This document shows, piece after piece, positions 1-11,749 of a DNA stretch of 64,000 nt. Made by a program: the position numbers and the translations under genes. Below the pieces are notes generated by a model that did no database searches, had not been told where the DNA came from, and was given only the letters and a program-made list of their open reading frames with translations. The stretch spans positions 1-64,000 of the forward strand of contig DWZD01000038.1 of the NCBI GenBank assembly GCA_019118345.1, given 5' to 3'. The stretch comes from Candidatus Desulfovibrio intestinavium. Lineage in GTDB: Bacteria; Desulfobacterota; Desulfovibrionia; Desulfovibrionales; Desulfovibrionaceae. How positions within the stretch are numbered: the first letter of the stretch is position 1; each line of letters begins with the position of its first letter.

Positions 1-80
1 GTTTTGGGAAGGGTGAGGGGGAGCGCGAGGGGGAGAGGGAGAACCGTTTTTCAAAACGCTTTCCCTCTCCCCCTCGCAAC
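1..80. repeat. 80-bp repeat, copy 1, with internal inverted repeat
   Basis: This segment recurs almost identically 323 bp downstream, differing by only a couple of bases. Its right part is a long imperfect palindrome: a purine-rich arm (gcgagggggagagggag) and its complement flank a small AACCGTTTT/AAAACG core. Transcribed from either strand it would fold into a strong hairpin. No reading frame in it looks coding. Its left edge is at the window border, so the copy may extend further. I see no gene in positions 1-435, only the two repeat copies and one terminator. Confidence 0.8.
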
Positions 81-219
81 CAGCTATTTTTCAATATCTT
101 TTCGTGGAGAGAAGGCCCCCCATCCCCCCAAAAACTTTACCGCCTTCACGCCGGGCGTCACGGCACACCAGCCGCCCCCTGATTCCACCGCAGCCAAAAC
201 CTGAACAAAACGGCAGGCT

Positions 220-248
220 GGACAGTCCGTGCTGTCCGGCTGTTTTTT
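220..248 (+). terminator. Intrinsic terminator of a gene upstream of the window
   Basis: GGACAG and CTGTCC arms enclose a 6-nt loop, and a run of six T follows a few bases later. The orientation suits a plus-strand transcript entering from outside the window. No gene for it is visible here. Confidence 0.55.
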
Positions 249-323
249 GCCATGCCGCCGGGGGACGGAACAGATACGCGACGCATTGCCGGGTCACGTC
301 GGCAACACATTGATCCGGCAAAT

Positions 324-403
324 GTTTTGGGAAGGGTGAGGGGGAGCGCGAGGGGGAGAGGGAGAACCGTTTTTCAAAACGGCTTCCCTCTCCCCCTCGC
401 AAC
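324..403. repeat. 80-bp repeat, copy 2, with internal inverted repeat
   Basis: Second copy of the element at positions 1-80, in the same orientation. Here the core palindrome is more perfect (AACCGTTTT TC AAAACGG). It lies just past the 3' end of mutM, so on the minus strand its hairpin could also act as a transcription stop for mutM. The 11-mer GCAACACATTG occurs on both sides (302-312 and 399-409); the right-hand copy overlaps the element end. Confidence 0.8.
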
Positions 404-435
404 ACATTGTTATTCAACAAAAAAACAACAAGGAA

Positions 436-1296
436 TCAATGCTGACAATGCGGGCAATATACTGTGGCGCGGCCGCCGACCTGTGTTTTTTCCAGCGGCC
501 TGCCGCAGGTAACGCAGGGTTGTCCGCCGCGTCCGTAGGCGGCAAAGCTGTTCTGGAAAGCGCCCACATTGCCGTTGGCGTCGCGGTAGTCGCGGATGGA
601 GCTGCCGCACTGTTCAATGGACAGACGCAGCACGGCCTGCAATTCGCGGCAGAGGGTCAGCAGGCTTGTCGCGTCAAGGCTGTTGGCCGGACGGCGGGGG
701 TCGATACGGGCGCGGAATAGCGCCTCATCCGCGTAAATATTGCCAATGCCGGCCAGAATTTTTTGGTCGAGCAGCAGGGATTTGATGGGGCCTCGGCGCG
801 AGGACAGGCGCGGGGCAAGCTGCCGGGCCAGCGCATCAGCGGGCACGGCCAGCGGTTCCGGCCCCAGTTCCCGCCAGAAGTCCCATGCGGCAAGGCGCTC
901 GGGCGTGGCGGCAAAGAGCAGCCCGAAGGCCCGCACGTCATCAAAGAAGAGCACGGACTTTCCGTGCGGCCCTTCCAGATGAAAGAGGCAGCGGGTATGC
1001 GCGTGTGGCGGCGTGCCCGTCGGATGCGGCATGAGGCGTCCGGTCATGCGCAAGTGCACCACAAGGCAGGCCGGATATTCCCCGCCGTCAGCGCCGGGCG
1101 GCGGCAGGAGGCGCAAGAGGATCAATTTGCCGCGCCGATCCGCCGCGATGATCCGGCAGCCGCAAAGGCTGTCCAGCGGCAGGCTCTGCGGCAGGACGAC
1201 GGACGGGCGCAGGAGTTCCACCTTGGTGATACGGGCATTGAGCACCTGCGGGCGCAGGGTACGGACGACGGTTTCCACTTCCGGCAATTCGGGCAT
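436..1296 (-). CDS. mutM: Formamidopyrimidine-DNA glycosylase (MutM/Fpg)
   Basis: Bifunctional base-excision repair glycosylase/AP lyase that removes 8-oxoguanine and other oxidised purines from DNA. The 286-residue product begins MPELPEVETVV, giving the family's catalytic N-terminal proline (exposed after Met removal) and adjacent glutamate. A helix-two-turn-helix segment (IGNIYADEALF) lies in the second half. The C-terminus carries the DNA-binding zinc finger CVTCG...CPHC. An open frame continues 61 codons upstream, but only this ATG gives the conserved N-terminus, and AAAGGAT precedes it at good spacing. It stands alone, separated from rimM by a repeat-filled gap. Confidence 0.96.
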   Translation of the reverse strand: MPELPEVETVVRTLRPQVLNARITKVELLRPSVVLPQSLPLDSLCGCRIIAADRRGKLILLRLLPPPGADGGEYPACLVVHLRMTGRLMPHPTGTPPHAHTRCLFHLEGPHGKSVLFFDDVRAFGLLFAATPERLAAWDFWRELGPEPLAVPADALARQLAPRLSSRRGPIKSLLLDQKILAGIGNIYADEALFRARIDPRRPANSLDATSLLTLCRELQAVLRLSIEQCGSSIRDYRDANGNVGAFQNSFAAYGRGGQPCVTCGRPLEKTQVGGRATVYCPHCQH

Positions 1297-1467
1297 ACGG
1301 ACATCCTTTTTTCTTGGCATACCACGAACAGTCGGGGTGGGAAAAGCAAAAAGCGTCGCTTCGGGAGATTTTTTGGCTTTGTGGGGGCAATTACCCTTTT
1401 TTATCAGCAGATCTCGCCGGGAAGCGTGGCGACAGATTTTTTCGCGCCACGGCGGTTTGAATGTGCG

Positions 1468-1800
1468 GACAACCGCCATGCCGCACGCTGTTTTATCCTC
1501 ATAGGAAAGCGCGCTGGGGGAGTGGGGGGAAGAGGATCGTCTTTGCGCGGGAGCGAGCGATCCAACGGGCGGCCCGCAAGGGCCGTGCCCGTTGCGACGA
1601 AGGAAGCTACGGGCATCGACAGCAGAGCGCGACCAAAGGCGGCCTCTTTTTCCATTTCACGACCAGCATCAGCAAGGGACAATCGCCATGCCGTGACGCT
1701 GTTTCATCCGCATAGTAAAGCGCGCCGGGGAGGGGTTGGGGGGCGTGGGGGGAAGGGGAAACCCGCCCGCGCGAGGCGCGGGGTTCCCCTTCCCCCCACA
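1468..1800 (+). repeat. Mosaic GC-rich intergenic repeat, locus 1
   Basis: Most of the 550-bp gap between mutM and rimM consists of modules that recur near 13.8, 15.4 and 49.5 kb. Module A holds GGCGGCCCGCAAGGGCCG, a 6-bp stem with a GCAA loop, and a GCCCGT...ACGGGC pair followed by ATCGACAGCAG. Module B runs from CCGCCATGCCG to GCGCGCCGGGGAGGGGTTGG. Module C is the inverted repeat AAGGGGAAACCCGCCCGCGC / GCGCGGGGTTCCCCTT. No convincing protein is encoded here. Positions 1297-1467 hold nothing recognisable. Confidence 0.8.
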
Positions 1801-1847
1801 AAAAAAGTCAACGGGCGGCCAAGTGAACCGTGCCCGGTGCGGCGGGG

Positions 1848-2387
1848 TCAGGGGGCATCATTCAGATAGACATCGAGCAGGCCGGGCGGCGGGTCGATGG
1901 TGACGACGGGGGCGTCGGGATCCGCGAGATCAAAGCCCATGATGAAGCAATCTTCGGCGGGGAAGAGGACTTCCTTGCCGTCTGGGGTGCGGATGCTCCA
2001 GATTTCCTTATCCGGCGCCGGATATTCCACATGGTCGAGGCTACCGAGGCGGGAGCCGTCGGGCAGGAGGACGGCGCAGCCGAGCAGATCTTCCACATAG
2101 ACTTCATCGTCAGCCGTGGGGGGCAGACTGTCCCGATCCACAAGGAGACGTGCGCCGCGCAGGTTTTCGGCGGCGGTACGGTCGCCGACGCCTTCAAGGA
2201 GAATGAGCGGGCGTTCCTTGTGCATGCGCCAAGCGGCGACCTTGACGGGTGACGGGGGGCGGTTTCCCTGTTGGAGAAACAGGGGGGCCGAGAGCAGCGA
2301 AGGGGAGTCCGCATACCAATCGACGCAGATCTCCCCCTTGATGCCATGCGGGCGCAGGAGAACGCCCAGTTCAATCCAGCGCGACAT
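1848..2387 (-). CDS. rimM: Ribosome maturation factor RimM
   Basis: Binds S19 in the 30S subunit head and assists 16S rRNA maturation. The 179-residue protein shows the N-terminal RimM barrel (IELGVLLRPHGIKGEICVDW) and a C-terminal PRC-barrel (DEVYVEDLLGCAVLLPDGS ... FPAEDCFIMGFDLADPDAPV), at normal family length. The start ATG lies 9 bp after the khpA stop, and its ribosome binding site (GGAG) is formed by the last codons of khpA, which suggests translational coupling. It is the last gene of ffh-rpsP-khpA-rimM. trmD and rplS, often next in this operon, do not follow here; a repeat region does. Confidence 0.96.
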   Translation of the reverse strand: MSRWIELGVLLRPHGIKGEICVDWYADSPSLLSAPLFLQQGNRPPSPVKVAAWRMHKERPLILLEGVGDRTAAENLRGARLLVDRDSLPPTADDEVYVEDLLGCAVLLPDGSRLGSLDHVEYPAPDKEIWSIRTPDGKEVLFPAEDCFIMGFDLADPDAPVVTIDPPPGLLDVYLNDAP

Positions 2388-2396
2388 ATGGCGCGC

Positions 2397-2627
2397 TTAC
2401 TCCAGAATTTCCAGCACGGTACGTTTGCCGCACTTGGTAGAGGCGGCGCCAAGCAGGGTACGCATGGCGCGGGCCGTGCGCCCCTGCTTGCCGATTACCT
2501 TGCCGAGATCTTCCTTGGCAACCTTGAGTTCCAGCACTGTGGTCTGTTCGCCGTCAATTTCGCTGACGCGCACTTCGTCGGGTTGATCAACAAGCGATTT
2601 GGTGATGTAGAGAATCAAATCCTTCAT
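2397..2627 (-). CDS. khpA: KH-domain RNA-binding protein KhpA
   Basis: Small 76-residue protein consisting of one KH domain. The RNA-binding GxxG loop is visible as [16 protein letters not shown]. In other bacteria KhpA partners with KhpB and affects cell division and sRNA or mRNA binding. Its place between rpsP and rimM is the classic location for this family (YlqC in Bacillus). GGGGGAGGTTGT immediately precedes the ATG as a strong ribosome binding site. A small GTGCC/GGCAC hairpin lies in the gap to rpsP. Confidence 0.93.
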   Translation of the reverse strand: MKDLILYITKSLVDQPDEVRVSEIDGEQTTVLELKVAKEDLGKVIGKQGRTARAMRTLLGAASTKCGKRTVLEILE

Positions 2628-2660
2628 ACAACCTCCCCCGTGCCGGAAGAAGGCACGGCA

Positions 2661-2900
2661 TTAGGCCATGTGCTTCTTGATGAGGGCGCGCACGGTATCC
2701 GTGGGTTCGGCACCGCGAGCCAGCCATTCCTTGACCTTGTCGGCATCGAACTTCACTTCGGCAGGCGAGGTCATGGGATTGTAATAGCCCAGAAAATCCA
2801 GCGGGCGGCCATCACGACGGGTTTCGTCGTTGGCGGCGACAACGCGATAAAACGGATGCTTCTTGCTGCCCATGCGGGTCAATTTCAGCTTAACGGCCAT
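2661..2900 (-). CDS. rpsP: 30S ribosomal protein S16
   Basis: 79-residue S16, beginning [21 protein letters not shown], the signature N-terminus, followed by the FLGYYNP motif. It binds 16S rRNA early in 30S assembly. It sits between ffh (about 100 bp upstream) and khpA, the common ffh-rpsP arrangement. Its length is typical. Confidence 0.97.
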   Translation of the reverse strand: MAVKLKLTRMGSKKHPFYRVVAANDETRRDGRPLDFLGYYNPMTSPAEVKFDADKVKEWLARGAEPTDTVRALIKKHMA

Positions 2901-3002
2901 GAGTCAAACTCCCTTGGTTGTGATACTGTGCTTGTAACGTGTGGTCGGCAAAAGCGCAAGTCGCGGCGCGCCGACCGAAACCACAGACAGGCGCGGAGCC
3001 TG

Positions 3003-4535
3003 TCACTTTTTCTTGCGTTTGGCAGGGCGTTCGCGCTTTTTGCGTTTTTTGGCGGCAGCGCCCTTGCCGGAGCCGCCCCCGGGCAGCGGCGGCAGCTCCA
3101 TGCCGGGCATACCGGGCATACCCGCTCCGGGCGGCATGCCGGGCAGCCCCATGCCGGGGGCCATGCCCCCCATGCCGCCGGGCAGATGCATGCCGCGCGG
3201 CAACTTGGGCGGGGTTGGCATCTTTGCCTTGCCGCCGCCCATCATGCCCTTCATCATCTGGCGCATCTGCTCGAACTGGCGCACCAGCTGGTTGACCTGC
3301 TGCACGCTGACCCCGGCCCCCCTGGCAATGCGCGCCCGGCGGCTGCCGTTGAGGATATCGGGGTTGCGGCGTTCAGCCAGGGTCATGGAATTGATAATGG
3401 CCTCGGTGCGGGCCATTTCCTTTTCCGGGACGGCCCCATTCATTTCCGCGAGTTTTTCGCGCAGGCCGCCCAGCCCGGGAATGAGCTTGAGGATGCTCTC
3501 CAGCGAGCCGATTTTCTTCATCCGCCGCATCTGGGTGCGGAAATCTTCAAGGTCAAAGCTGGCCTTGCGCATTTTTTGGGCAAGGGCCTCGGCTTCTTCG
3601 GCATTGATGGTTTCCTGCGCGCGCTCCACAAGGGTCAGCACATCGCCCATGCCGAGAATGCGGCCCGCTATGCGGTCGGGATGGAAAACTTCCATTTCCG
3701 ACAGCTTTTCGCCCATGCCCACGAACTTGACGGGCGCGCCGGTCACCGCACGGATGGAGAGAGCCGCGCCACCGCGCGCGTCGCCGTCCATCTTGGTCAG
3801 CACCACGCCGCTGATGCCCAGTCGCTCATTGAACGATTCGGCAACGGTCACGGCATCCTGACCGGTCATGGCGTCGGCCACAAAAAGAATTTCCTGCGGT
3901 TGGACGGCGGCCTTGATGGCGGACAGTTCCTCCATGAGCGGCTCATCCACATGCAGGCGTCCGGCGGTATCGAGCAGAAGGACGGTGGCCTGCTGCTTGC
4001 GGGCTTCCTCCAATGCGGCGCGGGCAATATCCACGGGCTTCATATCCGTGGTGGAGGGGTAGCAGGGCATGTCCAGCTGCCGTGCCAGCACGGTGAGCTG
4101 ATCAATGGCCGCCGGACGGTAGACGTCAGCCGGAACAAGGTAGGGACGCATCTTCTGCTTGCGCAGCAGATTGGCCAGTTTGCCCGCCGAGGTCGTCTTG
4201 CCCGATCCCTGCAGGCCCACCAGCATGATGACCGCCGGTTCACGGCCCTGAAGGTTCAGGGAGGCCGTTTCCCCGCCGAGCAGGCTGACCAGTTCGTCAT
4301 GGACGATCTTGACCACCTGCTGTGCGGGACTGACCCCCTTGAGCACAGCCTGCCCGAGGCATTTTTCACGCACGCTCTCCACAAAGTCCCGCACGACCTT
4401 GAAATTCACGTCCGCTTCCAGCAGGGCGAGGCGCACTTCACGCAGGCCGGCCTGCATATTTTCTTCGGTCAGCTGCGACTGCCCCCGCAACGAGCGAAAG
4501 GCCGAGGACAGGCGATCGGAAAGACTTTCAAACAT
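3003..4535 (-). CDS. ffh: Signal recognition particle protein Ffh
   Basis: SRP54-type GTPase that with 4.5S RNA binds signal sequences of nascent membrane proteins and delivers ribosomes to FtsY, which is also in this window. The 510-residue protein has the N and G domains with G1 GLQGSGKTTSAGKLA, DTAGRLHVD and TKMDGDARGG. The M domain ends in a long Met/Gly/Pro-rich tail (repeated GMPG units) before a lysine-rich C-terminus. MFESLSDRL is the family N-terminus, with GAGG at proper spacing; an in-frame ATG seven codons earlier is less likely. First gene of the operon with rpsP, khpA and rimM. Confidence 0.96.
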   Translation of the reverse strand: MFESLSDRLSSAFRSLRGQSQLTEENMQAGLREVRLALLEADVNFKVVRDFVESVREKCLGQAVLKGVSPAQQVVKIVHDELVSLLGGETASLNLQGREPAVIMLVGLQGSGKTTSAGKLANLLRKQKMRPYLVPADVYRPAAIDQLTVLARQLDMPCYPSTTDMKPVDIARAALEEARKQQATVLLLDTAGRLHVDEPLMEELSAIKAAVQPQEILFVADAMTGQDAVTVAESFNERLGISGVVLTKMDGDARGGAALSIRAVTGAPVKFVGMGEKLSEMEVFHPDRIAGRILGMGDVLTLVERAQETINAEEAEALAQKMRKASFDLEDFRTQMRRMKKIGSLESILKLIPGLGGLREKLAEMNGAVPEKEMARTEAIINSMTLAERRNPDILNGSRRARIARGAGVSVQQVNQLVRQFEQMRQMMKGMMGGGKAKMPTPPKLPRGMHLPGGMGGMAPGMGLPGMPPGAGMPGMPGMELPPLPGGGSGKGAAAKKRKKRERPAKRKKK

Positions 4536-4599
4536 GACAACCTCATGCGGACGCAACAGGGCGCGTCATCCAAGAAGGGCGGCAGTTACAGAACTTTTG

Positions 4600-4628
4600 T
4601 TCTTAGACTGTTTGCGGGCATTGGTCAA
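4600..4628 (-). promoter_or_regulatory. Candidate sigma70 promoter for ffh operon
   Basis: Reading the minus strand, TTGACC and TAAGAA are separated by 17 nt, about 65 nt upstream of the ffh start. An AGAAC/GTTCT hairpin overlaps the expected transcription start. The -10 match is weak. Confidence 0.4.
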
Positions 4629-4760
4629 GTCATGCGGCGGGGGGATTGCCGGGGGCGGCTGCCCGCACTGCGACAGCCGGGACGAGGCAAGACAAGGAGG
4701 AGCGGAAGCACCTGTGGCAGAAACGCGGAAGAGGCAGCTTGCGCCGCCGTCGTGCAACGC

Positions 4761-4789
4761 AAAAGGGGAGGGTCATGCGACCCTCCCCC
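4761..4789 (-). terminator. Intrinsic terminator of the porin gene
   Basis: On the minus strand a GGGAGGGTCG/TGACCCTCCC hairpin is followed by TTTT, about 30 nt past the porin stop codon. The T run is short but the stem is strong. Confidence 0.7.
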
Positions 4790-4820
4790 GTTGTTGCCTG
4801 GCTGTCAGGCGTGCCGTCTC

Positions 4821-6341
4821 TTAGAAGGAGTAGGCGAAGACCAGCTGGGCCTTCCACATATCCTGCTTGGAGAACTGTTCGTTGTTGTAGGCGGTGTGCT
4901 TCCAGGTGTCACGGTCGATCATGTTGACCACATAGCCCAGTTCGAAGTTGAGCTGCAGGTTTTCATAGATCTGGTAGGTATTCACCAGGTTGAATTCCAG
5001 CAGACCGTCGTTGGTGGTCAGGTACGGGCCTTCAATGGTGTTGTTGTTCCAGGCAAAGGAGGTAGTCATGTACTTGGCCATGGACGGGCTGTTGGTGCCG
5101 CCCCAGTAGGCCACGCGGAAGGTGTGCTTCAGGTCTTCGATGAAGCTCATGTCGCGGATCTGCAGACCGAGGCCCCAGGTGCCGGCATAGCTGGTGTTGT
5201 AGTCGTTGAGCCACCAGCCCAAGTTGCCATCGCCCATGAAGGAGGTGAAGTTGCCGTACGGAGCGATGGAGGGCATACGTTCGGAACCGTTCTTCACGTT
5301 GCCGTCGTCACCGGAGGCATACCAGCCGAAGATGCCGGGCACGCCCCAATCCATCTTGTATTCCACCAGGGCCTTGGCCAGCCAGCCGCTGCGCTGGGTG
5401 TTGCCGCGCTGCCGGATCCAGTTGCCGCCGCTGTACCACTTGCGGGAGTCAAAGCGAGCGTGGCTTTCCACATAGCCGTAGTTGATGTCGAATTCGATGT
5501 TCAGCGGATCCCACAGGGTGATGGCCACCGGCAGGCCGGCCCAGAACATGGAGCCGTACACATAGCTGCCATCATTCCAAGAGTTGGGCAACACCGACAC
5601 GCGCCCATAGGGCTGCATGGTCCATGCGGGAGCACCATCGTTGGCGGCCCCGAGGGTATTCCACGCATTGCGACCGGCCAGGCCGTACATGACCCACGGG
5701 GTGGCCTGCACGCCATCGAACTTCAGGTCAAGGATCAGGCTGAACAGATCCATGTTGTCCAGATAGTTGGTGTGGTCGTACTTGTCCCGGCCGAAGCCCT
5801 GATAGTTGTCGTTGAACGGACGAGCCCACAGGGCGGTCAGAGCAACATTTTCGTTGAAGGTGTAGGAAGCGGTCACGCCAGCCACATCAGAATCCAGCAC
5901 GGCAGAGCCGCCGGCCTTGTTGGGCAGGGTCACGCCCTGGATACCCATGCGGAGCTTCAGGTCGGTCTGGGGCACGAGCCAGTCAAGGTAAGCACGCTTC
6001 ACCTTGATGCCGCTGTGGGGGCCCTGGTTGCCGTTGCCGTCAGCGCCGAGGGCAGCGCCGGAGGAATTCTGGCCCCAGCGCTGGTTGCCGATTTCGAAGT
6101 ACAGGGTGCCGGAGAGGGACTCGGACGCCACGGCATCCAACTGCATGCGGATACGCTGCACAGCGGAGAAGGTGTCGGCGTCATTGCTCTTGAGGTTGTT
6201 TTCCTTGGAGGTCAGGCTGGTGTTGGCCAGACCGAAACCGAACAGCCACTGGCCCTTGGCCTTGAAATCAATAGCGCTGGCGCCGGTGGCAGCACCGAAC
6301 AGCATGCCGGCAGCCAGAGCGAGAGTCATAAGCTTCTTCAT
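4821..6341 (-). CDS. Desulfovibrio-type outer-membrane porin
   Basis: A 506-residue secreted beta-barrel protein. Residues 1-23 form a signal peptide (MKKLMTLALAAGMLFGAATG, then ASA before the mature IDFKAKG). The mature chain is rich in alternating aromatic and polar strands and ends in phenylalanine (FAYSF), the C-terminal signature for BAM-dependent insertion. It matches the homotrimeric porin family abundant in Desulfovibrio, thought to form general diffusion channels. No cytoplasmic motif is present. It is monocistronic, with its own promoter, a leader of about 170 nt and a terminator. The substrate is unknown. Confidence 0.88.
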   Translation of the reverse strand: MKKLMTLALAAGMLFGAATGASAIDFKAKGQWLFGFGLANTSLTSKENNLKSNDADTFSAVQRIRMQLDAVASESLSGTLYFEIGNQRWGQNSSGAALGADGNGNQGPHSGIKVKRAYLDWLVPQTDLKLRMGIQGVTLPNKAGGSAVLDSDVAGVTASYTFNENVALTALWARPFNDNYQGFGRDKYDHTNYLDNMDLFSLILDLKFDGVQATPWVMYGLAGRNAWNTLGAANDGAPAWTMQPYGRVSVLPNSWNDGSYVYGSMFWAGLPVAITLWDPLNIEFDINYGYVESHARFDSRKWYSGGNWIRQRGNTQRSGWLAKALVEYKMDWGVPGIFGWYASGDDGNVKNGSERMPSIAPYGNFTSFMGDGNLGWWLNDYNTSYAGTWGLGLQIRDMSFIEDLKHTFRVAYWGGTNSPSMAKYMTTSFAWNNNTIEGPYLTTNDGLLEFNLVNTYQIYENLQLNFELGYVVNMIDRDTWKHTAYNNEQFSKQDMWKAQLVFAYSF

Positions 6342-6517
6342 GATCTTCCTTCCTTAATGTTGTTTTTCCGCCATATGGCCTTGCGGCCCGCCCTTCCGGG
6401 CTGATGTGATTCCTGTTCCGTGCGGATCCGGAAGAGGAACGTCCTGAACTGATCCGAAGTCCCCACTTCGGCGGGCGCCGTCACCAGCAGCCCTTATCAG
6501 CTCCTCGTGTAAAATTT

Positions 6518-6544
6518 TTTATACCCTCTTTCCCGCCGTGTCAA
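6518..6544 (-). promoter_or_regulatory. Porin promoter and long leader
   Basis: On the minus strand a perfect TTGACA lies 15 nt from TATAAA (17 nt if TAAAAA is the -10) in a strikingly AT-rich stretch (about 6510-6610). The transcript would carry about 170 nt of leader, including a CCGAAGT-GGGG-ACTTCGG hairpin at 6454-6471. GGAAGGAAG before the ATG is the ribosome binding site. Confidence 0.6.
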
Positions 6545-6566
6545 AGCAAAAATGCCCATTTGATAA

Positions 6567-8177
<1,611 letters not shown>

Positions 8178-8219
8178 CCGGTCGCGCCCCGCGCCGCAGG
8201 ACAACGCCAAGGAAGGAAC

Positions 8220-9764
<1,545 letters not shown>

Positions 9765-9788
9765 CCCCTTCTTATCCGTCGCCCCGCG

Positions 9789-9821
9789 AAGGGAAGCCCG
9801 CCGGGCTTCCCTTCCTTTTTT
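9789..9821 (+). terminator. Intrinsic terminator of guaBA
   Basis: An 11-bp perfect stem (AAGGGAAGCCC / GGGCTTCCCTT) with a three-base loop is followed by CC and six T, about 25 nt past the guaA stop. Confidence 0.9.
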
Positions 9822-9970
9822 GCGCGACCGGGGCCGGCGCGCCGACACACTCGCTTACATGTCGTGCCTTTACATCGGCCCGTTGCTGGGCTACCCTGCC
9901 GAAACCTGCCGCCGACTGCTCAGACACCCTTCTTGCGGCGGGGATTACCCATCGCATGACAGGGGGGCAC

Positions 9971-10408
9971 ATGTTCGGAATAGGCAGCACGGAACTTCTC
10001 GTCATCCTGCTGGTGGCGCTTGTCGTCCTCGGCCCCAAGAGTCTGGCCGGGGTCTCCCGCTCGCTGGGCAAGGCCATTGGCGAATTTCGCCGGGTGTCCA
10101 CGGATTTTCAACGCACCTTGAATGCCGAGGTCGCTCGCGAGGAAGAAGAGGAAAAACAGCGCAAGGCCGCTCCTGCCCCGGCTGAAAAACCGACGCCGGC
10201 CGCCACGGCCGAAGCCGCGCCCCAAGGCGCGGATGTGCGGGACGCCACGCTGGATGTTACGGCCGGTTCCCGCCCCGACGAGGCCGCTGCCGCGCCCGGC
10301 ATGCCGGTTCCCCCGGCGGACAGCCCGCTGGACAGGGCCGTCGCCGCGACCCGTGACGCCGCCCAGGGCGGCCCCGCGCCCGCCGCACAGGGGAGCGAAC
10401 GCGCATGA
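9971..10408 (+). CDS. tatB: Twin-arginine translocase subunit TatB
   Basis: Single-span component that with TatC forms the receptor for folded twin-arginine precursors. The 145-residue protein starts MFGIGSTELLVILLVALVVL, giving the conserved Glu in the membrane segment, then GPKSL and an amphipathic helix (residues about 22-45). The rest is a Glu/Lys-rich then Ala/Pro-rich tail likely to be disordered. An open frame extends 72 codons upstream, but this ATG has the family N-terminus and a GGGGGG stretch before it. Its stop overlaps the tatC start in ATGA. TatA and TatB are hard to tell apart; adjacency to tatC and the long tail favour TatB. Confidence 0.9.
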   Translation: MFGIGSTELLVILLVALVVLGPKSLAGVSRSLGKAIGEFRRVSTDFQRTLNAEVAREEEEEKQRKAAPAPAEKPTPAATAEAAPQGADVRDATLDVTAGSRPDEAAAAPGMPVPPADSPLDRAVAATRDAAQGGPAPAAQGSERA

Positions 10409-11748
10409 GCAGGGACATGACGCTGGACAGCGCGGAAACGCCGCTTGAACGGCAAAGCCCCGCCCCGAATGCGGCAGAAGACAACGCCGTCTCCGCCGCC
10501 GCAGAGGCCCCGGCAGCCCGCCCGGACGAACAGGACGATTATGCCGCCATACGCGCCGCCACCCTTGCCATGTCCGGCAGGGAAGCGGACAGCGGAGCCG
10601 CAGCCGACGATACGCCGCCCCCCCTTTCTCCCGAGGCCCTGCCCGCCGATGCGGATGCCGGTGCCGCCGTGCCGCAGCCGACCGCGCGGGAGAATGCTCC
10701 CGACCCGGATGCCGCGCAGGACGCGTCTGCCCCGCACATCACCGACGACAGCCCGGATGTGCTGGCCGCACAGGCCGGCGACGCCCCGCCCCAGCCTGAC
10801 GCGCCCGCGCCGTCCGGCCAGACGCCCCCGGCGGTCGCGGAGGCCGCTGTTCCCGCTGTGGGCGGCGACGGCGGTCTGCCCCCGGATACGCCCGCCGCGC
10901 GGGAGGAAACGCCCGCCCCAGACGAAAAGCCCATGGGCCTGCTGGATCACCTCAATGAAATGCGCTGGCGGCTGGTGCGCTGCCTCATTGCTGCCGCCGT
11001 GGGCTTCTGCGTCTGCTGGGCCTTTGTGGAACCCATCTTTGCCGTCATCGTCAAACCCCTGCTGGCTGTCCTGCCCGTGGACGGCAACGCCATGTACAGC
11101 ACCATGCCGGAAGCCTTTTTCATCCGCATGTTCGTGGCCTGCATCGCCGGTCTCTTTCTGGCCAGCCCGGTCATTTTCTATCAGATTTGGGCCTTCATCT
11201 CGCCGGGCCTCTACGAGGAAGAAAAGCTCTTCATCGTGCCGGTGGCCGTCATTTCGGCTGTCTTCTTTGTGGGCGGGGCGCTGTTCTGTTATTACATCGT
11301 CTTTCCCTTCGCCTTTCAGTTCTTCATGAGCTACAATAGCGAGCAAATCCGCGTCATTCCGCGCATCAGCGACTATGTGGACTTTGTGCTCAAGCTGCTC
11401 ATCGCCTTTGGTCTGATCTTCGAGATGCCCCTCTTTGCCTTCTTCCTCTCGCGCATGGGCGTCCTGACGGCGGCCATGATGCGGCAGGCGCGGCGGTATG
11501 CCATTCTGGGCATCTTTATCGTGGCGGCCATTCTGACGCCGCCGGACGTGGTTTCCCAGCTGCTCATGGCCCTGCCCATGCTGGTGCTCTACGAAATCAG
11601 CGTCCTGGTGGCGGCGGTGTTCGGCAAAAAGAAAAAAAAGGCCGAGCCCGATGCGGATGCATCCAACGCAGGGGACGCCCCGGAAACCGACGCGCCGACG
11701 GATGAATCCCCGGCCGCCACAGCCGCACGCAACGCCGAAGGACAATGA
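10405..11748 (+). CDS. tatC: Twin-arginine translocase subunit TatC with long N-terminal extension
   Basis: Polytopic core of the Tat translocase that recognises the RR motif. Six membrane spans are visible from residue about 184 onward ([20 protein letters not shown] through [20 protein letters not shown]), with the conserved [11 protein letters not shown] loop and the FEMP motif. The family normally starts at the equivalent of [14 protein letters not shown] (ATG at 10933). Here 176 codons of Ala/Pro/Asp-rich, probably disordered sequence precede it in frame. The upstream ATG overlaps the tatB stop, so the extension is probably translated. An acidic tail follows a KKKKK stretch. Confidence 0.93.
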   Translation: MSRDMTLDSAETPLERQSPAPNAAEDNAVSAAAEAPAARPDEQDDYAAIRAATLAMSGREADSGAAADDTPPPLSPEALPADADAGAAVPQPTARENAPDPDAAQDASAPHITDDSPDVLAAQAGDAPPQPDAPAPSGQTPPAVAEAAVPAVGGDGGLPPDTPAAREETPAPDEKPMGLLDHLNEMRWRLVRCLIAAAVGFCVCWAFVEPIFAVIVKPLLAVLPVDGNAMYSTMPEAFFIRMFVACIAGLFLASPVIFYQIWAFISPGLYEEEKLFIVPVAVISAVFFVGGALFCYYIVFPFAFQFFMSYNSEQIRVIPRISDYVDFVLKLLIAFGLIFEMPLFAFFLSRMGVLTAAMMRQARRYAILGIFIVAAILTPPDVVSQLLMALPMLVLYEISVLVAAVFGKKKKKAEPDADASNAGDAPETDAPTDESPAATAARNAEGQ

Positions 11749-11749
11749 C

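Noticed and set aside
2271..6404. Open frame of over 1,300 codons on the plus strand
   Set aside because: It is the mirror of rimM, khpA, rpsP, ffh and the porin. High GC at third codon positions leaves few stops on the opposite strand. The translation is low complexity (His, Gly, Ala) with no motif.
9822..9970. A possible small gene or ncRNA before tatB
   Set aside because: No promoter, hairpin or conserved peptide could be supported. TTTACA near 9871 has no good -10.
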